A stretch of DNA of 64,000 nt, taken from Lineus longissimus (Eukaryota; Nemertea; Pilidiophora; Heteronemertea; Lineidae). The translations under genes were made by a program, and so were the position numbers. The notes under the pieces were generated by a model that had not been told where the DNA came from, searched no databases, and was given only the letters and a program-made list of their open reading frames with translations. Positions 12,623 through 24,754 of this stretch are shown here, piece after piece; within the stretch, counting starts at the first letter, position 1; the number at the start of each line of letters is the position of its first letter. The stretch is taken from contig NC_088316.1 of the NCBI RefSeq assembly GCF_910592395.1, forward strand, positions 12,030,001-12,094,000, in the 5' to 3' direction.

Positions 12623-14869
12623 CGATATTAATGCGCTTTTCACCACTGTGTTTGTTTGCCAAAGGCAAAAAAAACCCGAATTCTTGTTATTTTCCTGAGA
12701 AGTCCGTGGGAGAGAGAGAGACTGAAAAAAGTGCGCGTGTTACGGACATTGGATGATGTTCGTGATATGGCCTCTTATTACGGTTGGTAAAGGTATTGGT
12801 TACATTTTTGCAACACAATAGAAACAAGGCCCTCCCATTAGAGTGTTTGAGGGGTACAATCAGATAATAATAAATGCGGGCCTTACATCCCTCACAATGA
12901 ATTAATCTTTTGCATGTTTCTTTTGTGTCGTCATTTCCTCACCAGGTGAGCACATATTTTTCTCAGGCAAACCGACACCTTTAGTCACAGTGCTTATGAA
13001 CTTTTGAATGTTATTTGTTCTGCGAACCCATTTAGCTCTGATGACATGTTTCACTTATTCTTTCTTTGACCAATAGAATACCCTTGAAAGAGAGAAGAGG
13101 TGGGGAAGACACTGTGCGGACGCAAGACTATCGTTACTTCCTGCTTCCGAGAACTCAAAGTTCCACAATATATACTGAGGAAATTTTGTGACCACTAAAA
13201 TGCTCATTCACTTTGCTAACAAATGTTCGCAGCTCTTGCAAGGACGCCTTTTGTATTGGAAACATCTTAGCTCTTCACATCGGGTTCATCACCAAGGGGT
13301 CGTTGTTAGGTTCCTTAAAGGAATGGGCGGCTTTTCACTGCAGTATGTTAGTTCTTCTTCTAGTTCATCAGTAAACTATTTTTCTGAACGTGTTTGATGC
13401 TTTTCCAATTTGTTTTCAGCCCTTAGATATTAGAAAAACGCGGTATTCGTTGTAGTACGCACAAGTCCTGGCGCGAAATACCTTTCCCGCCACGTGAGTG
13501 CACGTCGAGATCCAAGTTCACGTCACGTTACGACGTAACCTCATTTCCATTTATCGTTGCAATAGCGGGGTAATCAAGCGCCATCCGCGTGACGTCGAAA
13601 AAAATCGATATTGATATCTACACCAAGTCGTCACAGGGTAGATCCATGGCTCTAGGAAGCGCCGTACTAGTGCATCGTTCCACATGGAAAAGATCGACGG
13701 ATGGAGAGCTATAAACTCGAGTCAAATCGGAATCAACATCGGAAAAGCGTTTTTATTCAGTTAGATTTTGAATTTTTCCTTTTTTGTGCAATTTTGTTCA
13801 TGGAAACTACTTATGAGATTAGGAGGTGACTGGGTAGCCAAAAGCTGGGTTATCTATTACCCATAAAATACCAAAGAACCTTTAAGGATTTGAAATTTGT
13901 AATTGAATTAAAAAAATTCAAATTGTGTAAATTACGTACTAGTGAATATAAATTTCTACAATACTGTCGTGTAGACAGATATACACATATCAAGTTCAAG
14001 CTTTTTCTCTCAGATAGTAACCACTGCACTACGGCACTGCGTTTATAACTCTCTTTATCAATTATCCTGGACAAACAGTTATTACGAATGGCGTACCCCT
14101 TTAATAGAGCGTGTCACCCAACCTTCTTGCAATCGATCCGACTTGCGAGCTTGAATTACATTTATCTAGTCAAAGTGATACATTCGATTTAATTCAACTG
14201 ACGATCGTTTTCATAATGCTATTCCAACTGCATCTTTACAATTATATTTTCAATTTCAAATTTGACCTGTGCATACATGTATACATGCACGTAGGTTATA
14301 ACAAGGTCGGGTCGTGTCTTTTAACTACAACGGTCACTGACACGGTCTCTCAAATATGAGACGCTTTCAACACATTTATAAACTTTGAAAAATAGGAGAC
14401 AGATTGTGCCGTATCCCGCAGCCATTGTCTACTCAGAGTTATACAAGTAACTGATAATTATCATCAAGAATAAATCTAACCTAGGTTATAAATATAAACT
14501 TCATTTATTCTTAATCGGTGCGTTATTTATTAAGCGGTCATCGCCAAAATGTTGCCCAATGCCTAGCTTGAAAATTCTGAATTTGAAGAAATGTAATAAA
14601 TTTCACACTCATAATGAATTGAAACTGAAAGGTTACACGAAACATAAATTAAATCACCACACATCATATCTATTCATCCTAGGGAGATGGTTCATTTTGA
14701 TGAACGACATGTACAATTAAAGGTTTTCAAGTTTTTGACCAAATAATATTTCGTTCCGTCCGATAATGAAAAAAAACAACTGAGTCGACACTTCCTGTTT
14801 TCAAGCTGCGTTGGATTAAAACATTAATATCTGTCCTCTTCACTGGTTGGAGGTTTTTTCAAACTTCTC
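12623..14869. other. Non-coding stretch with one dispersed repeat
   Basis: No gene recognised. Positions about 13,755-13,860 ('attcagttagatttt', 'cttttttgtgcaa', 'gaaactactt', 'aggaggtg') match 29,633-29,745, inside intron 4 of the DED-ZU5 gene. This is a dispersed repeat. Open frames here show no recognisable domain. Confidence 0.5.
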
Positions 14870-15165
14870 AACGGTTTCTCTAACTTTTTCCTGATTTATC
14901 CGACAAAAGTTCGACATCGTCCGACTTTTCCCTCAAAGATCGGATTTCTAAAAACCCAAAATGGGGCATGAAAGACCAAATGTCACTCTGAGCGTTTGGC
15001 TCACACCTCATTAATCCCATTCAAAATATGCACTTTATCTTCGGTGCTCTATTTTCGGAAGCCCTCGTATTCTACAGGTTTTCTAGAAATCCGATCTTTC
15101 AGGGAATTGTCGGACATGGTCCGACCTTTGTCGGATAAATTAAGAGAAGATAGAGAAATCGTACC
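14870..15165. mobile_element. Foldback element with about 60-bp arms
   Basis: The left arm (about 14,896-14,957) and right arm (about 15,078-15,140) are imperfect reverse complements. Both carry 'ttatccgacaaa', a 'gtccgac' block and 'agatcggatttct'. Flanking 'gtttctct' and 'agagaaat' extend the pairing. The loop has no coding capacity. Confidence 0.6.
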
Positions 15166-17676
15166 GTTAAGAAGTAAGAAAAAGCCTACCATCATATGCC
15201 TATTGTGTTTGTATAATTTCCCTGGATACCTATTCTCGTAACGTGAACACCTTTTCCACAGTTATTCAATGACATTAAAGAGTAAAATAAAAGTGTTGGA
15301 CGGAATTCATTAGAAACCCGTGCATAGTGATTTAGGGAATAGATACCGAACTGGAGGTACTAACTGTCTCACTAAAACCGCGAGGGTGGAGCTAAAATGT
15401 AGACCAAAACAGTGGTAGAATTTCTATTCTAAAATATCACAAATTAACAACGACAAATTTGGCTTTAAATGCTTCTTGACAGCTTCCACATTTTGCACCA
15501 ACCCGAGCCGTTATGAATGCTTAACCATAACCGCTGAATTCAAAACGAAGTTTCGTTTGCGCATACTGCATTTACACTGTAAAGTGCAGTTCGTGTTAAA
15601 TCAATGTGTTTTAGAATATAGCAACAAAAAGTTTCTCCGGAAGGACAAGCAATACTGGCTCATATATACACTATTTGCTTCCGAACTCATTCTTATCGCT
15701 ACGCCTGCGAGAAGTCGGTTTATATTACCATATCTTTATCTGATGGCTATGGTCGTCACTTTTATTTAGTGATTGTGGTGAGCACATTAAACCCCATCCA
15801 AACCATTATGTCAAAATTGACTAACTCGAAAGACCATTAAGGTGTTAGTATGAGATATAACAAGCAATATGCCATTATTTTTATTGGATTTAGGTATGTA
15901 AGGGTTCGGTGGACGGATTATAGTTAAGTTAATAAAACTTAGACAAATAATCTCATCATATTTCAAATGAGCCCCGCACGAAACGCCAATCAAAGCTAAG
16001 ACAAGAAACATGAACAATGTCTGGTGTTGTGCCGAATATGACTTGTCACCAAGCCTAATCCTTGAGTTAATGTCTGAATATATTTTGCAGAGACCAACAT
16101 CGGAATCATGTCTAACGCATTTTCCAATAAATTCCGAACTTTGTCTCAAAATCTACCGTCCGGTAGGCGAAATTTTTATTTGCACGAGATTTTCCACACG
16201 TGCTTTCGGCTTTAACCAATCAGCGTCTTGTTGTCATTCTATTTCAATCAGCGAGGAAATACAAAACCTACAGCCTTTTGCGATGCAGTTGTTCATTATT
16301 CAGAATTCGTCTTAAAATATTGGTCTTAATTCCAATGCATAACGCACTATGCTCACTCCCTTGCCTTAAAGTTATATAACGGCCACTGCTGGTGTACGAT
16401 TAAAAAAATATCGAGCTTCTCATAAGCTAGCAGGGGCTTCGTAATATCAGAGTCTTTAACGTGCTAAAAGTAATCTATTTCGTTATTGTATAAATAGTAA
16501 GGGTGTGCAAGGTAATGTTTTGACCCGCTCAGTGTTAAGTTTTTATTTCCTTACCGGTGACCTACTCCGGCAAAAGGAGGCGGAGGTCGCATATAGGGAA
16601 AAGGGAGACAAACATTTTTTGGGAAAAATGATTTTATGACTTTCCTGGGTTATTTCAACTCTGTCTAGAGGCCACTAAAGCCACAAAATACAGCAAATAA
16701 TTTTCTCCTTCTAATGTTTATCCATAAGTAACCCATTTTCGGACAAGGTTTTCTCAACTTTTTACTTCAGAGAATCATGTATTCTGAAGTCCATATCTCA
16801 TCAGCCCATCCCCAAGAGATCCTCATGTATCAAACATAATTTCAAAGATAACTTTGTGCAGAATAAGCTGGTATCAATAACTCATTTTCAAGAATTTTAG
16901 CCAACAGCTACATTTTTCCAGAGCGGATCAAGAATTTATAAAGCCTATTCGTTATAAGTTTTTTCTTTTATCAAATTTTCTCAAATCAGCAAACATCTTT
17001 TCGATCAGAGAAGTCTTAAAATAGGTCTCGGTGGGACACGTTGACAATAGAGCTACATTCGCATAAAATGGTATTTTTTCTTTTGGCATATGCTACCTCA
17101 TCTTGACCACCAAGATTTTTCATCTTATCAAGATTTAAAACCTTCCCTTGTAACCAGTTTTCTGTTCCCGAACAGTACACACCTAATACATTACAATAGA
17201 CTGATATATAGTATTGATACAGCATTACATAAAACTGATCAAAAAGTGTAGGACATTTGCCTTGGAGGTAAAACCCCTGGGCCCTATATCTTTTTGAATG
17301 GCTGCATCTTCGAGAGAAGATCATAATTTTAGGTGAGCCTGGCATAGGAATTTACATGTGTTACTGGCTACTTGAGCACTGTTGCATGTACGCCACGCTA
17401 AGTTCAAGTCGCCTTGAAATTTAACAAAAACAGAAAATGGCGGTGGAATATTTCATGGGATATACCCCGGCTATGTTTTAAGGGAAGCTCTTCTTAACAT
17501 TCATTGCATTTTAATGTTCCGTATTGACAAAACGTGGAAGGAATAGTGGAACCACATCAAATGGCCCGCTGTTTTGCAAAGTACAGTGTGTAATTGACAA
17601 ATGTAAGTCCACGCTCTTTTAGCTATAAAAAGTGATAAAGAAAAGTGTATCGATCCGAGTTAACGCGTTTTTAGAG
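15166..17676. other. Non-coding stretch, nothing convincing
   Basis: A repeat fragment near 15,366-15,405 belongs to the 'ccgcgagggtgg' family also seen near 4,900 and 57,940. Open frames of 97-112 codons at 15,476, 15,811 and 16,010 have no motif, and two of them overlap on opposite strands. I treat them as chance. Confidence 0.5.
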
Positions 17677-17885
17677 TGGCAACGAAAGGACATCACATGA
17701 TTAATTTCTATAACATGAAAAAAAACAATTTCCTCAAATATCTCGATAGATGGACTTATCATCTCGATCGCCCAAGATAATATCGCGATCGATCGAGATA
17801 ATAAACCCATCTGTCGAGATATCTAAAAAAAAAAAAAATTCATCTTTAGAAAATAAATTGTGTGATGTCCTTTCTCAGCGACCGT
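17677..17885. mobile_element. AT-rich palindromic element, about 210 bp
   Basis: The outer blocks 'gaaaggacatcaca' and 'tgtgatgtcctttct' are inverted repeats. The inner arms ('atatctcgatagatgg', 'catctcgatcg') pair with 'cgatcgagataata' and 'ccatctgtcgagatat'. A run of A's lies in the right arm. It is a non-coding hairpin transposon of MITE type. Confidence 0.6.
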
Positions 17886-18182
17886 ACGTACGTTTGCTAC
17901 GGGAAGATGTGACTGTTTTGACTTGCAAAGTACACCTGTCCTTACACATTATTATTGCAGTTCTTTATAAAGTGACAAAACTTGAAGTAAACAATGGACA
18001 AAGTGACAGAGGTATTGCCTTAACTTATTGTTAGTAGTTATACAAAAAAACACAACCTTGTACATTGTTCAATGGGAATGCGTTAGCAATGGCCAAAGTA
18101 TAGTTTTCCAACTATTCAATGGTAACAAAGATTCTTAATTCATGATCAGCAACGGGCAGTGCGAGTAAATTATCGAGAAGAA

Positions 18183-18800
18183 CAAGTGCTTTAAAAACGA
18201 ACACACGCAGAGGAAAAAGGGGTAGAGAGAGTTGTCATTATTTATGGAGTGAAGTAAAAGTAACACTATTGTACTATTGTCAGGTAACGACGAAAAAAGG
18301 CACTTATTTAGATAGAAGTAAAAGTACCAAGTTATTTGGTGATATGAATAAAGACTAGCAAATGCTTTGTCTAAAACTCCATGTACATTTACACTATGCC
18401 TTTCTGTACAAAATTGAAGTAAAAGCATTTGCTAGTCTTTATTCATATCAGCCAATGACGAAGTAAAAAAGCAAAGATTATGTTATTGATGGACTGAGGT
18501 AAAAGTAACACTATTGTCAGTTAACGAAGGAAAAACAGCAATGATAACTGATAGAAGTAAAAGTAACAAGATATTGTCAGTTAACGAAGTAAAACAGCAA
18601 TGATTACTGATAGAGGTAAAACTAACAACGAAGTTATCGTCAGTTGACGATGTAAAAACGGCAATGGGTTTTATGGACTGAAGTAAAACTAATACTTTTG
18701 TCAGTTAACGAAGTAAAAATGGCAACGATTATCGATAGATGTATAAGGTAACAAGTGATACTGTCAGTAAATAAAGTCAAGATGGAATGAGCATTGATTG
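18183..18800. repeat. Degenerate ~60-bp tandem repeat with an embedded inverted repeat
   Basis: Units contain 'gaagtaaaagtaaca', 'ttgtcagttaacgaagtaaaa' and 'gcaatgatta'. The 'gtcag' marks fall at 18,516, 18,576, 18,639 and 18,700, a period of 60-63 bp. Within the array, 18,340-18,367 and 18,423-18,450 are a perfect 28-bp inverted repeat around a 55-bp loop. Nothing here is coding. Confidence 0.75.
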
Positions 18801-19254
18801 CAGTAAAAGTTTAAAACTCACCGTAAAACGACATCTTGGTGACTATAGCTCCTACAGGCTGCATCTCCTCTGAGTAACTAGTGACCGAATGAGAGGAGCA
18901 ACGGGCTTTAAATCTTCACACGCAGTCTAGCCGCTGCAGAGCCAAAGGCCTCGTTGGTAACCTCGCATCTAGGCGATCTACATTACTTGTGGTGTTTCCA
19001 AATCGTAGAACAACATTGGAGTGCGATCTCGTGATTGTCTTGGTTTTAGTGCGATACGTATAAAGTGTACTTAAAGGGGTACGCCACTCGTGGTACTGGT
19101 TACAGGAATAGTGATGCAGTTATAAACACAATGTCGCATTGCATTTATCATGCATGCCAATTTGCTGAAACTTGGTGTTTATAGCATATGTTTATTTGTC
19201 TGCATAAATGCATTGTCGAAATTTATGTTCAGTTTTCATTTACACAATTTGCAA

Positions 19255-19503
19255 TTTTCAAATCTAATTAAAAAATGTCATATATATTCAACGAACGGCG
19301 TAGGTGATTCGAATCACGTACCGGGTATTTATCAAAAGAGTTAAAAGTTTGAAACTCCTTATATCGGCCGGGTTATTTGAAATTTTCAAATCTAATTACA
19401 AATTTCAAATATATTCAACGAACGGCGTAGATGATTCGAATCACGTACCGGCTATTTATCAGAATAGTTAAAGTTTGAAACTCCTTATATCGGCCGGGTT
19501 ATT
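19255..19503. repeat. Tandem duplication of ~125 bp
   Basis: Two direct copies sit end to end (about 19,255-19,378 and 19,384-19,503). They share 'caacgaacggcgta', 'gattcgaatcacgtaccgg' and 'gaaactccttatatcggcc' with few differences. This suggests a fairly recent local duplication. Confidence 0.8.
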
Positions 19504-21929
19504 CACTGGCAGAAAAACTGCCTGATCTCAGAGATGGAGAGACGAAAAGTGTCCAAAATATGTACATTGATTATCGGGACGACTTTTTTTTTACAGATCT
19601 CGTATAAATCGCAGCATGGCTACTGTTTAATCAAACAGCAACGACATTTGTATAACCCTCAAAAATCAGACCATCAGTGATCTACCATTTTCTTCAAAAA
19701 TGTGCCATGGATTAACAGGTGACCACAAATATGACAAAAAAACCCAAAAAGACATCGCCTTTAGCCTTCAGAACATGAAGAATGCCACTCCTCATTCCTT
19801 TGATTGTTTAATACCAGATTTGGCTTGTTATGTAGGCAGATACATGAATGGCTGCCATTGATATGAGGACTTCAACATGCCCGATCGCTTAGTTTTACAG
19901 CTGAGTCACGCGTAATACTGTACTTTCACTTCGAAAATCGTCAATACTTTCAATATTTATTATTATTGCTTTTGTGATAAGTAGACCGTACAGCCTAAAA
20001 TGATGTCCATAAATCTCGTGAAATATGCATGTACTTTTGAATTGACTTGAACCATTTTTTAGTACGAAACACCGTATTAATGGACACTTGGGCATGATGA
20101 CGTGACAACAAAGCGATTAATATCAGACGTTAGAATCGGGTCATATAACGCCTACAGCATGTCACCAATACCGTCACATTTGACAATTACCACAAAGAAT
20201 TCAAACACTTTGAATGACCGTGTTTTCGATATTGCTAGCCAACTCATAACAAAACTGGATAACATCGTAAATTTCTCAATACGCGCATTTTTGACACGTC
20301 TTTGATGCAAGATCTATGGCCATACAAACCATACAATAGCCACCATGCCGAAATTTTCACGAGATATTTGTAATCCTCGATTCACATAAGTTATAGACTC
20401 TTTCTATGCGTCCAACTCTCAGATACAATCTCTGAATAACAGGAAGTTTTTTTGTGAAGAACCCGATGTATGCCAACTGTAATTTAGTCGCCGCACAGTT
20501 TGTGTACTTGAACATATATAAATCCTAAAAAAGCCCGGATGCATTGGTTTCACCGGACGTTATCTTATGTGTTTACACGAACTGTTTATATCTAACAAAT
20601 ATTGATGTCACAACGGTATTTATATCTTAACATTGATTTCAGTTGGTGGTTTGGAGAGGCCAAATTTCATACCTAGGGACGAGATGCAATAAGGAAATTA
20701 GAGTCGAACTTGACGCCACCACCAAATCGCGGCAAGTCACGTACGTTCTCGCTTTAGCACGCGCGCACTTTAATAGCGCCGGAGATTTCCACGATTCAAA
20801 GGGAGAAGGAGCGGACACGGAGTTTCATCAAAGGACTTTGAGTGTCACGTTTTTTGTTGGGCGCTTACTTTCTGTAATAAATCTTTCAGAGAGATGTCAT
20901 CGCAGTAGGCTCTTCTATTCAGCAATGGTAGGAGATTGCCGGTGCGTGAAGTTGACGAATGTCCAAGGAATAAAGCGCAGTGAGATCTATGTATGCATAA
21001 ATATTTGGGGAAGATCAAAATGCTAATTTTTCGAACATTCTGCGGCTGCAGTGCTATTTCTTATGCACCACTCTTTTCAACTGCCAGAAATCTGCCATAC
21101 ACTTAAATGTACCCTGGTAAGAAGTCATAGAGTGGCAAGGTTTGACGCCATTCATAGTCTAGTCGCTGTTGACTGTAACAAGTATTAGTACATTAGTTGC
21201 ATTAAAAGCATCCACACACACAGACTATTGTATATCTACGGTTGTATAAATGTACCTATCAATTTAAAAAATCTCCTCGATCCATCAACCCGTGTGCGGC
21301 CAAAGCACGCACAGTAGTCGCCCCCAAACAATGTAACATGCATAGAGGGGTCCAAAATTCTTAAAAATCACAAATATTTGCTTTCTTCGGCGACAGTTAA
21401 TTTGTCAGCCGCATTTTGCCAAAAACCTATTTTGATAATGTTTACGGTCTACAATGGCGATTTAGCGGAATCAGCGGGAACTGGGCGGGAACAGCCTCGA
21501 AACTGTATAAGAATATTGATATCATACTAAAATGAATATTTGTAATATTCTATAAGTATCAAATTGTTTAAACCGCGCTCACGTATTACGCATTCAGGAA
21601 AAATTCCAACATGGGTGAAAAAAAGCCTATATGTAATTCTCAGACCATCTAATTACATCGGCTGTAGTGGTGAGGAGAGACAAAATATTACAATATTGTG
21701 GTGATTTTTATCTAATATCGATATCATCGTTCTGTTTTTAGGGTGAGTCCGCCCAGTTCATTCATATTCTGCTGTTTCTGTCAAATACAACGCTGCGATT
21801 TTAACACTACAGAGCGCCGGTATAGTTTGCTAAATATATTCATTTTCCAAAGACATTTTCGGACAGTCGGTTGATTCAGTAGGAATGTATAAACTCTCAT
21901 ATTCTGCAATCGTTCTATAGTGGGCATGG
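19504..21929. other. Non-coding stretch, nothing recognised
   Basis: The longest frame (20,643-21,026, + strand, 127 codons) has no domain-like pattern and no partner exons in phase. No repeat structure stands out. Confidence 0.5.
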
Positions 21930-22062
21930 GTCATCATCATCATCATCATCGTTCTCATCATCATCATCTCGTCGCCGTCGCCATTATCGCCATCGTCATC
22001 GTAGTCCTCTTCGTCGTCGTCGCCGTCGTCATCGTCATCGTCATCATCATCATCCTCAAAGC
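21930..22062. repeat. ATC/GTC trinucleotide microsatellite
   Basis: This is an impure run of cat, cgt and cgc triplets. Read as protein it gives a His-rich then Val/Ile-rich frame, which reflects the microsatellite and not a gene. Confidence 0.85.
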
Positions 22063-22711
22063 ATTACAGAAGAATGAAAAGGCTTTGAATAAAAAGGTTT
22101 TTCTTTCAACGATAGATGTGCGCTGCCTTCCAACAGATTGGACTACGAGGCCCTATGTGACAGCTCAACGGTGTTAAATAAAAGGATCATTTATTCAACC
22201 CTTCGGCTACCCAGTGATCTTCCACACTTTGGCATTAATTGCCACCACAAAATTCCACATGCAGGCAGATAAGGAAAAACAATTATAGTTCGACAGCAAT
22301 TTTGTTTATTGTCTATAAAAAATCAATCAAACGAAGGCGAGAATCTGTAAGATACACGGTTCGTTCAATTTTAAGAGATTCCTAATTATAAAAAGGCTTT
22401 ATAGCATTTTTAGCATTCCGATGTATTGAAATTCTAACAACGACCAACTCCTTCAAAGCGTTAGAACATATTGGAAACATACCCATTCCTATGTTTAGCA
22501 AGTGTTTTCGGTCCTGAGAAATTTTTTTTAGTGATACACACATCTTTTGCCATCGGTGAAATGTTTTTGAGTTTCTGGTTCCTGTGTTGCACCATGGTTA
22601 TTAATCTCCTGGTCGATATTAATTACTTGCAACTGGCTTTATTCGGAGACAGGTGGAATTGGAAAACCATATTTACAGAAGTGAAACTTCTATCGGGCAT
22701 TTGAATCAAAT

Positions 22712-23092
22712 ATTGAGAGCTTCATAGCTGCTGGTCACCAGGGAAAAGAGCCCGGGTTCGATCCCGGGGAGAACCAAGGATTGTATTTCTTGATGAACCG
22801 GCGTGGCTTTCAAGGAACTAAAATTCCTGGCTCTTCGCAGTCCATCGAATGAGACGTCAAACCAAGGTTCCTTGTATCTGGTGTCTATGCCAGGGCAGGT
22901 TTTAGATCCCACCAAGTGAGAAACATGAGTAGCTTGCGTGGGCTCCACCTCTCGCCGAAGTCGGATTCACTAGGCCAATAAACTAAATTGGCGCATAACC
23001 GTAGTGTCACTCATCTCGCCTTGGAGGAGGAATTCTCCCTGGAGAAAATCACCTCCAACTGCAGAGCGACCGCTGAAGAAGAAGAGGAAGAA
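22712..23092 (+). mobile_element. tRNA-derived SINE with 9-bp target-site duplication
   Basis: The 381-bp element is bounded by the direct repeat GAATCAAAT (22,703-22,711 and 23,093-23,101), a target-site duplication. The head carries a good RNA polymerase III B box, GGGTTCGATCCCGGG, with a weak A-box-like region before it. The body is unrelated to tRNA, and the 3' end is a GAA-rich tail (about 23,074-23,092). Together these show a retroposed tRNA-related SINE. It is not a functional tRNA, because no acceptor stem can be formed. Confidence 0.75.
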
Positions 23093-23101
23093 GAATCAAA
23101 T

Positions 23102-24754
23102 CAAGGCAGGGGTGTGATATTCAAGATACAGCTCACGTACCGATTGCTGACAGTGGTGCAAAATGTTAAGCAGCAGTTTTTTATCCGTGAGCTTTACTAT
23201 CTGCCCTCCCAAATAATGAAACACTTACTTGCACATTGAAACACCAATTCTTAAATCAGTTTTGAATTCCCATGATCAGAGTAGACCCCCAGTTGGTAAT
23301 TCCGAAATGTCGCGGAACCAGGACCCCCAGCTTCAAACCAAGCCATCGCCTCTGATCCCATCATCCAAATACACGACACAGGCAAAAGTTTCCATCATAG
23401 AATCTATGATGGGCAGAGACAGGTATTCATCTACGAACGTAATGACTGATTCGACGATCCTGCCATTCCATCAGCACTTCCAACGGCAGAAACTGAATGA
23501 TCCCAGTAGGGATGGAAAGCATTTTCATATGTTTTTTCAAAGTTATTCTTGCAGTTTGAAGTTTAATACACGACTTTAAATTAGATTTTTCGAGTTTTTG
23601 TATTAACATCAGAAATACCTATCATTTAAAAAAGTCACTTGCTTTTGGGATGCCTGAAGAATACACATGCACATTGTATCATGTCTAAGTGTTCAAGCTG
23701 ATTGATAGCTTTTAATCGTAGTTTTCAGCCGAAAGACTAGGCGCACTAAACGTACACAAAATGTAAAGGGTTTTTATTGCAATACATTGGCCAACTGACT
23801 TCTACTACAAACACTTATGTCCACACACGTAGTACAGGCCGGTCGCGGTTTTTTCCCAAACCACATATCCATTAGACTCTTTCACCAGTCTCCTCCATTC
23901 ACTCATTACAGAGACTGGTACTTGACGGCATTTCACTCGTCATGAACGAGATTTGGGGGCGTCGGCTTCCGGTGTCCGGTCACGTGTTTTTCTGTTAGAT
24001 GGGTAACCTCGAACCAAGTGAAAAATCAGGAATACCAGAGCGTTCGGTATGGACATTGCATCCACTTTTCACTGAAAATGTATGGCTCGCCTCGGGTTAA
24101 TCAACGAGGCTTCCTCGACCCTCCGCTGCGCGGCGGATAAGGTCGAGGTTACCTGAACTACATATCCATTGCGTTACCATTAGTTCTTCTAGCTGTTCTA
24201 TTGTATAGAGGGCGCGAGCGAGTAATCGACTAAATTCGCGCGCGGTGGGTATGATTTACTGATCCCCGGGTCAGTAAGGTTAAGGGTTTGGGTTAGGGTT
24301 ACGGTTAGCACTATAGATCGCCATATATATCATAAGGATCTGTGTATATCATTCATAAATTTTCGATGACTGGCAGCTGCCGCATAGGCTACAAGGATTG
24401 AGCGGTTGCCTACACATTGGAAGATCACTGGATCGAATCTCTCCTTTTCATGGTATTCTCTCTACTTTGTGAACTAAAGTAGGAACTATTAGAAGTCAAG
24501 TAAGGGTAATATGTTTGGGCAATGGATATGTGGTTTGGAAAAAAACTCTCGCCGTCGGCCTATTCTCACGTCACGGCAACCAGGACGTCGACCTATTTCG
24601 AGTAATGAAAAAATGCATTCACAAAGAATATATCACTCATACTTAGTCATAGTGTACTCCACTCTTGCAGATATTGTTCGTCAAAGTCAAATAAATATGA
24701 ATATATATGCTATGAAATGACAGTGTTGGGCGGACGGTTTAGACGACCATCAAC
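23102..24754. other. Upstream region of the DED-ZU5 gene
   Basis: No exon recognised. At 24,280-24,310 there are a few degenerate telomere-like units ('gggttagggttacggttag'). At about 24,390-24,440 a B-box-like 'ggatcgaatc' hints at a decayed tRNA-derived SINE. A TATA-like 'atatatatgc' at 24,701-24,710 lies about 45 bp before the start codon and could be a core promoter, but AT-rich words are common here. Confidence 0.4.

Noticed and set aside
15476-16315. Three frames of 97-112 codons (two + strand, one - strand)
   Set aside because: No domain, low-complexity AT-driven composition, overlap on opposite strands, and no phase-compatible neighbours.
20643-21026. 127-codon frame on the + strand, one of the longest outside the genes
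   Set aside because: No recognisable motif; a bare open frame of this size is expected by chance in 64 kb.
21920-22177. Small frame with a His-rich start and Val/Ile-rich centre that looks like a membrane peptide
   Set aside because: It is the translation of the ATC/GTC microsatellite and has no splice partners.
22740-22780. A possible tRNA gene at the B box
   Set aside because: No acceptor or anticodon stem can be drawn; the target-site duplication and tail show a SINE.
24280-24310. Telomere-like 'gggttagggttacggttag'
   Set aside because: Only two or three imperfect units in the middle of a contig; too short to indicate a telomere or a fusion point.
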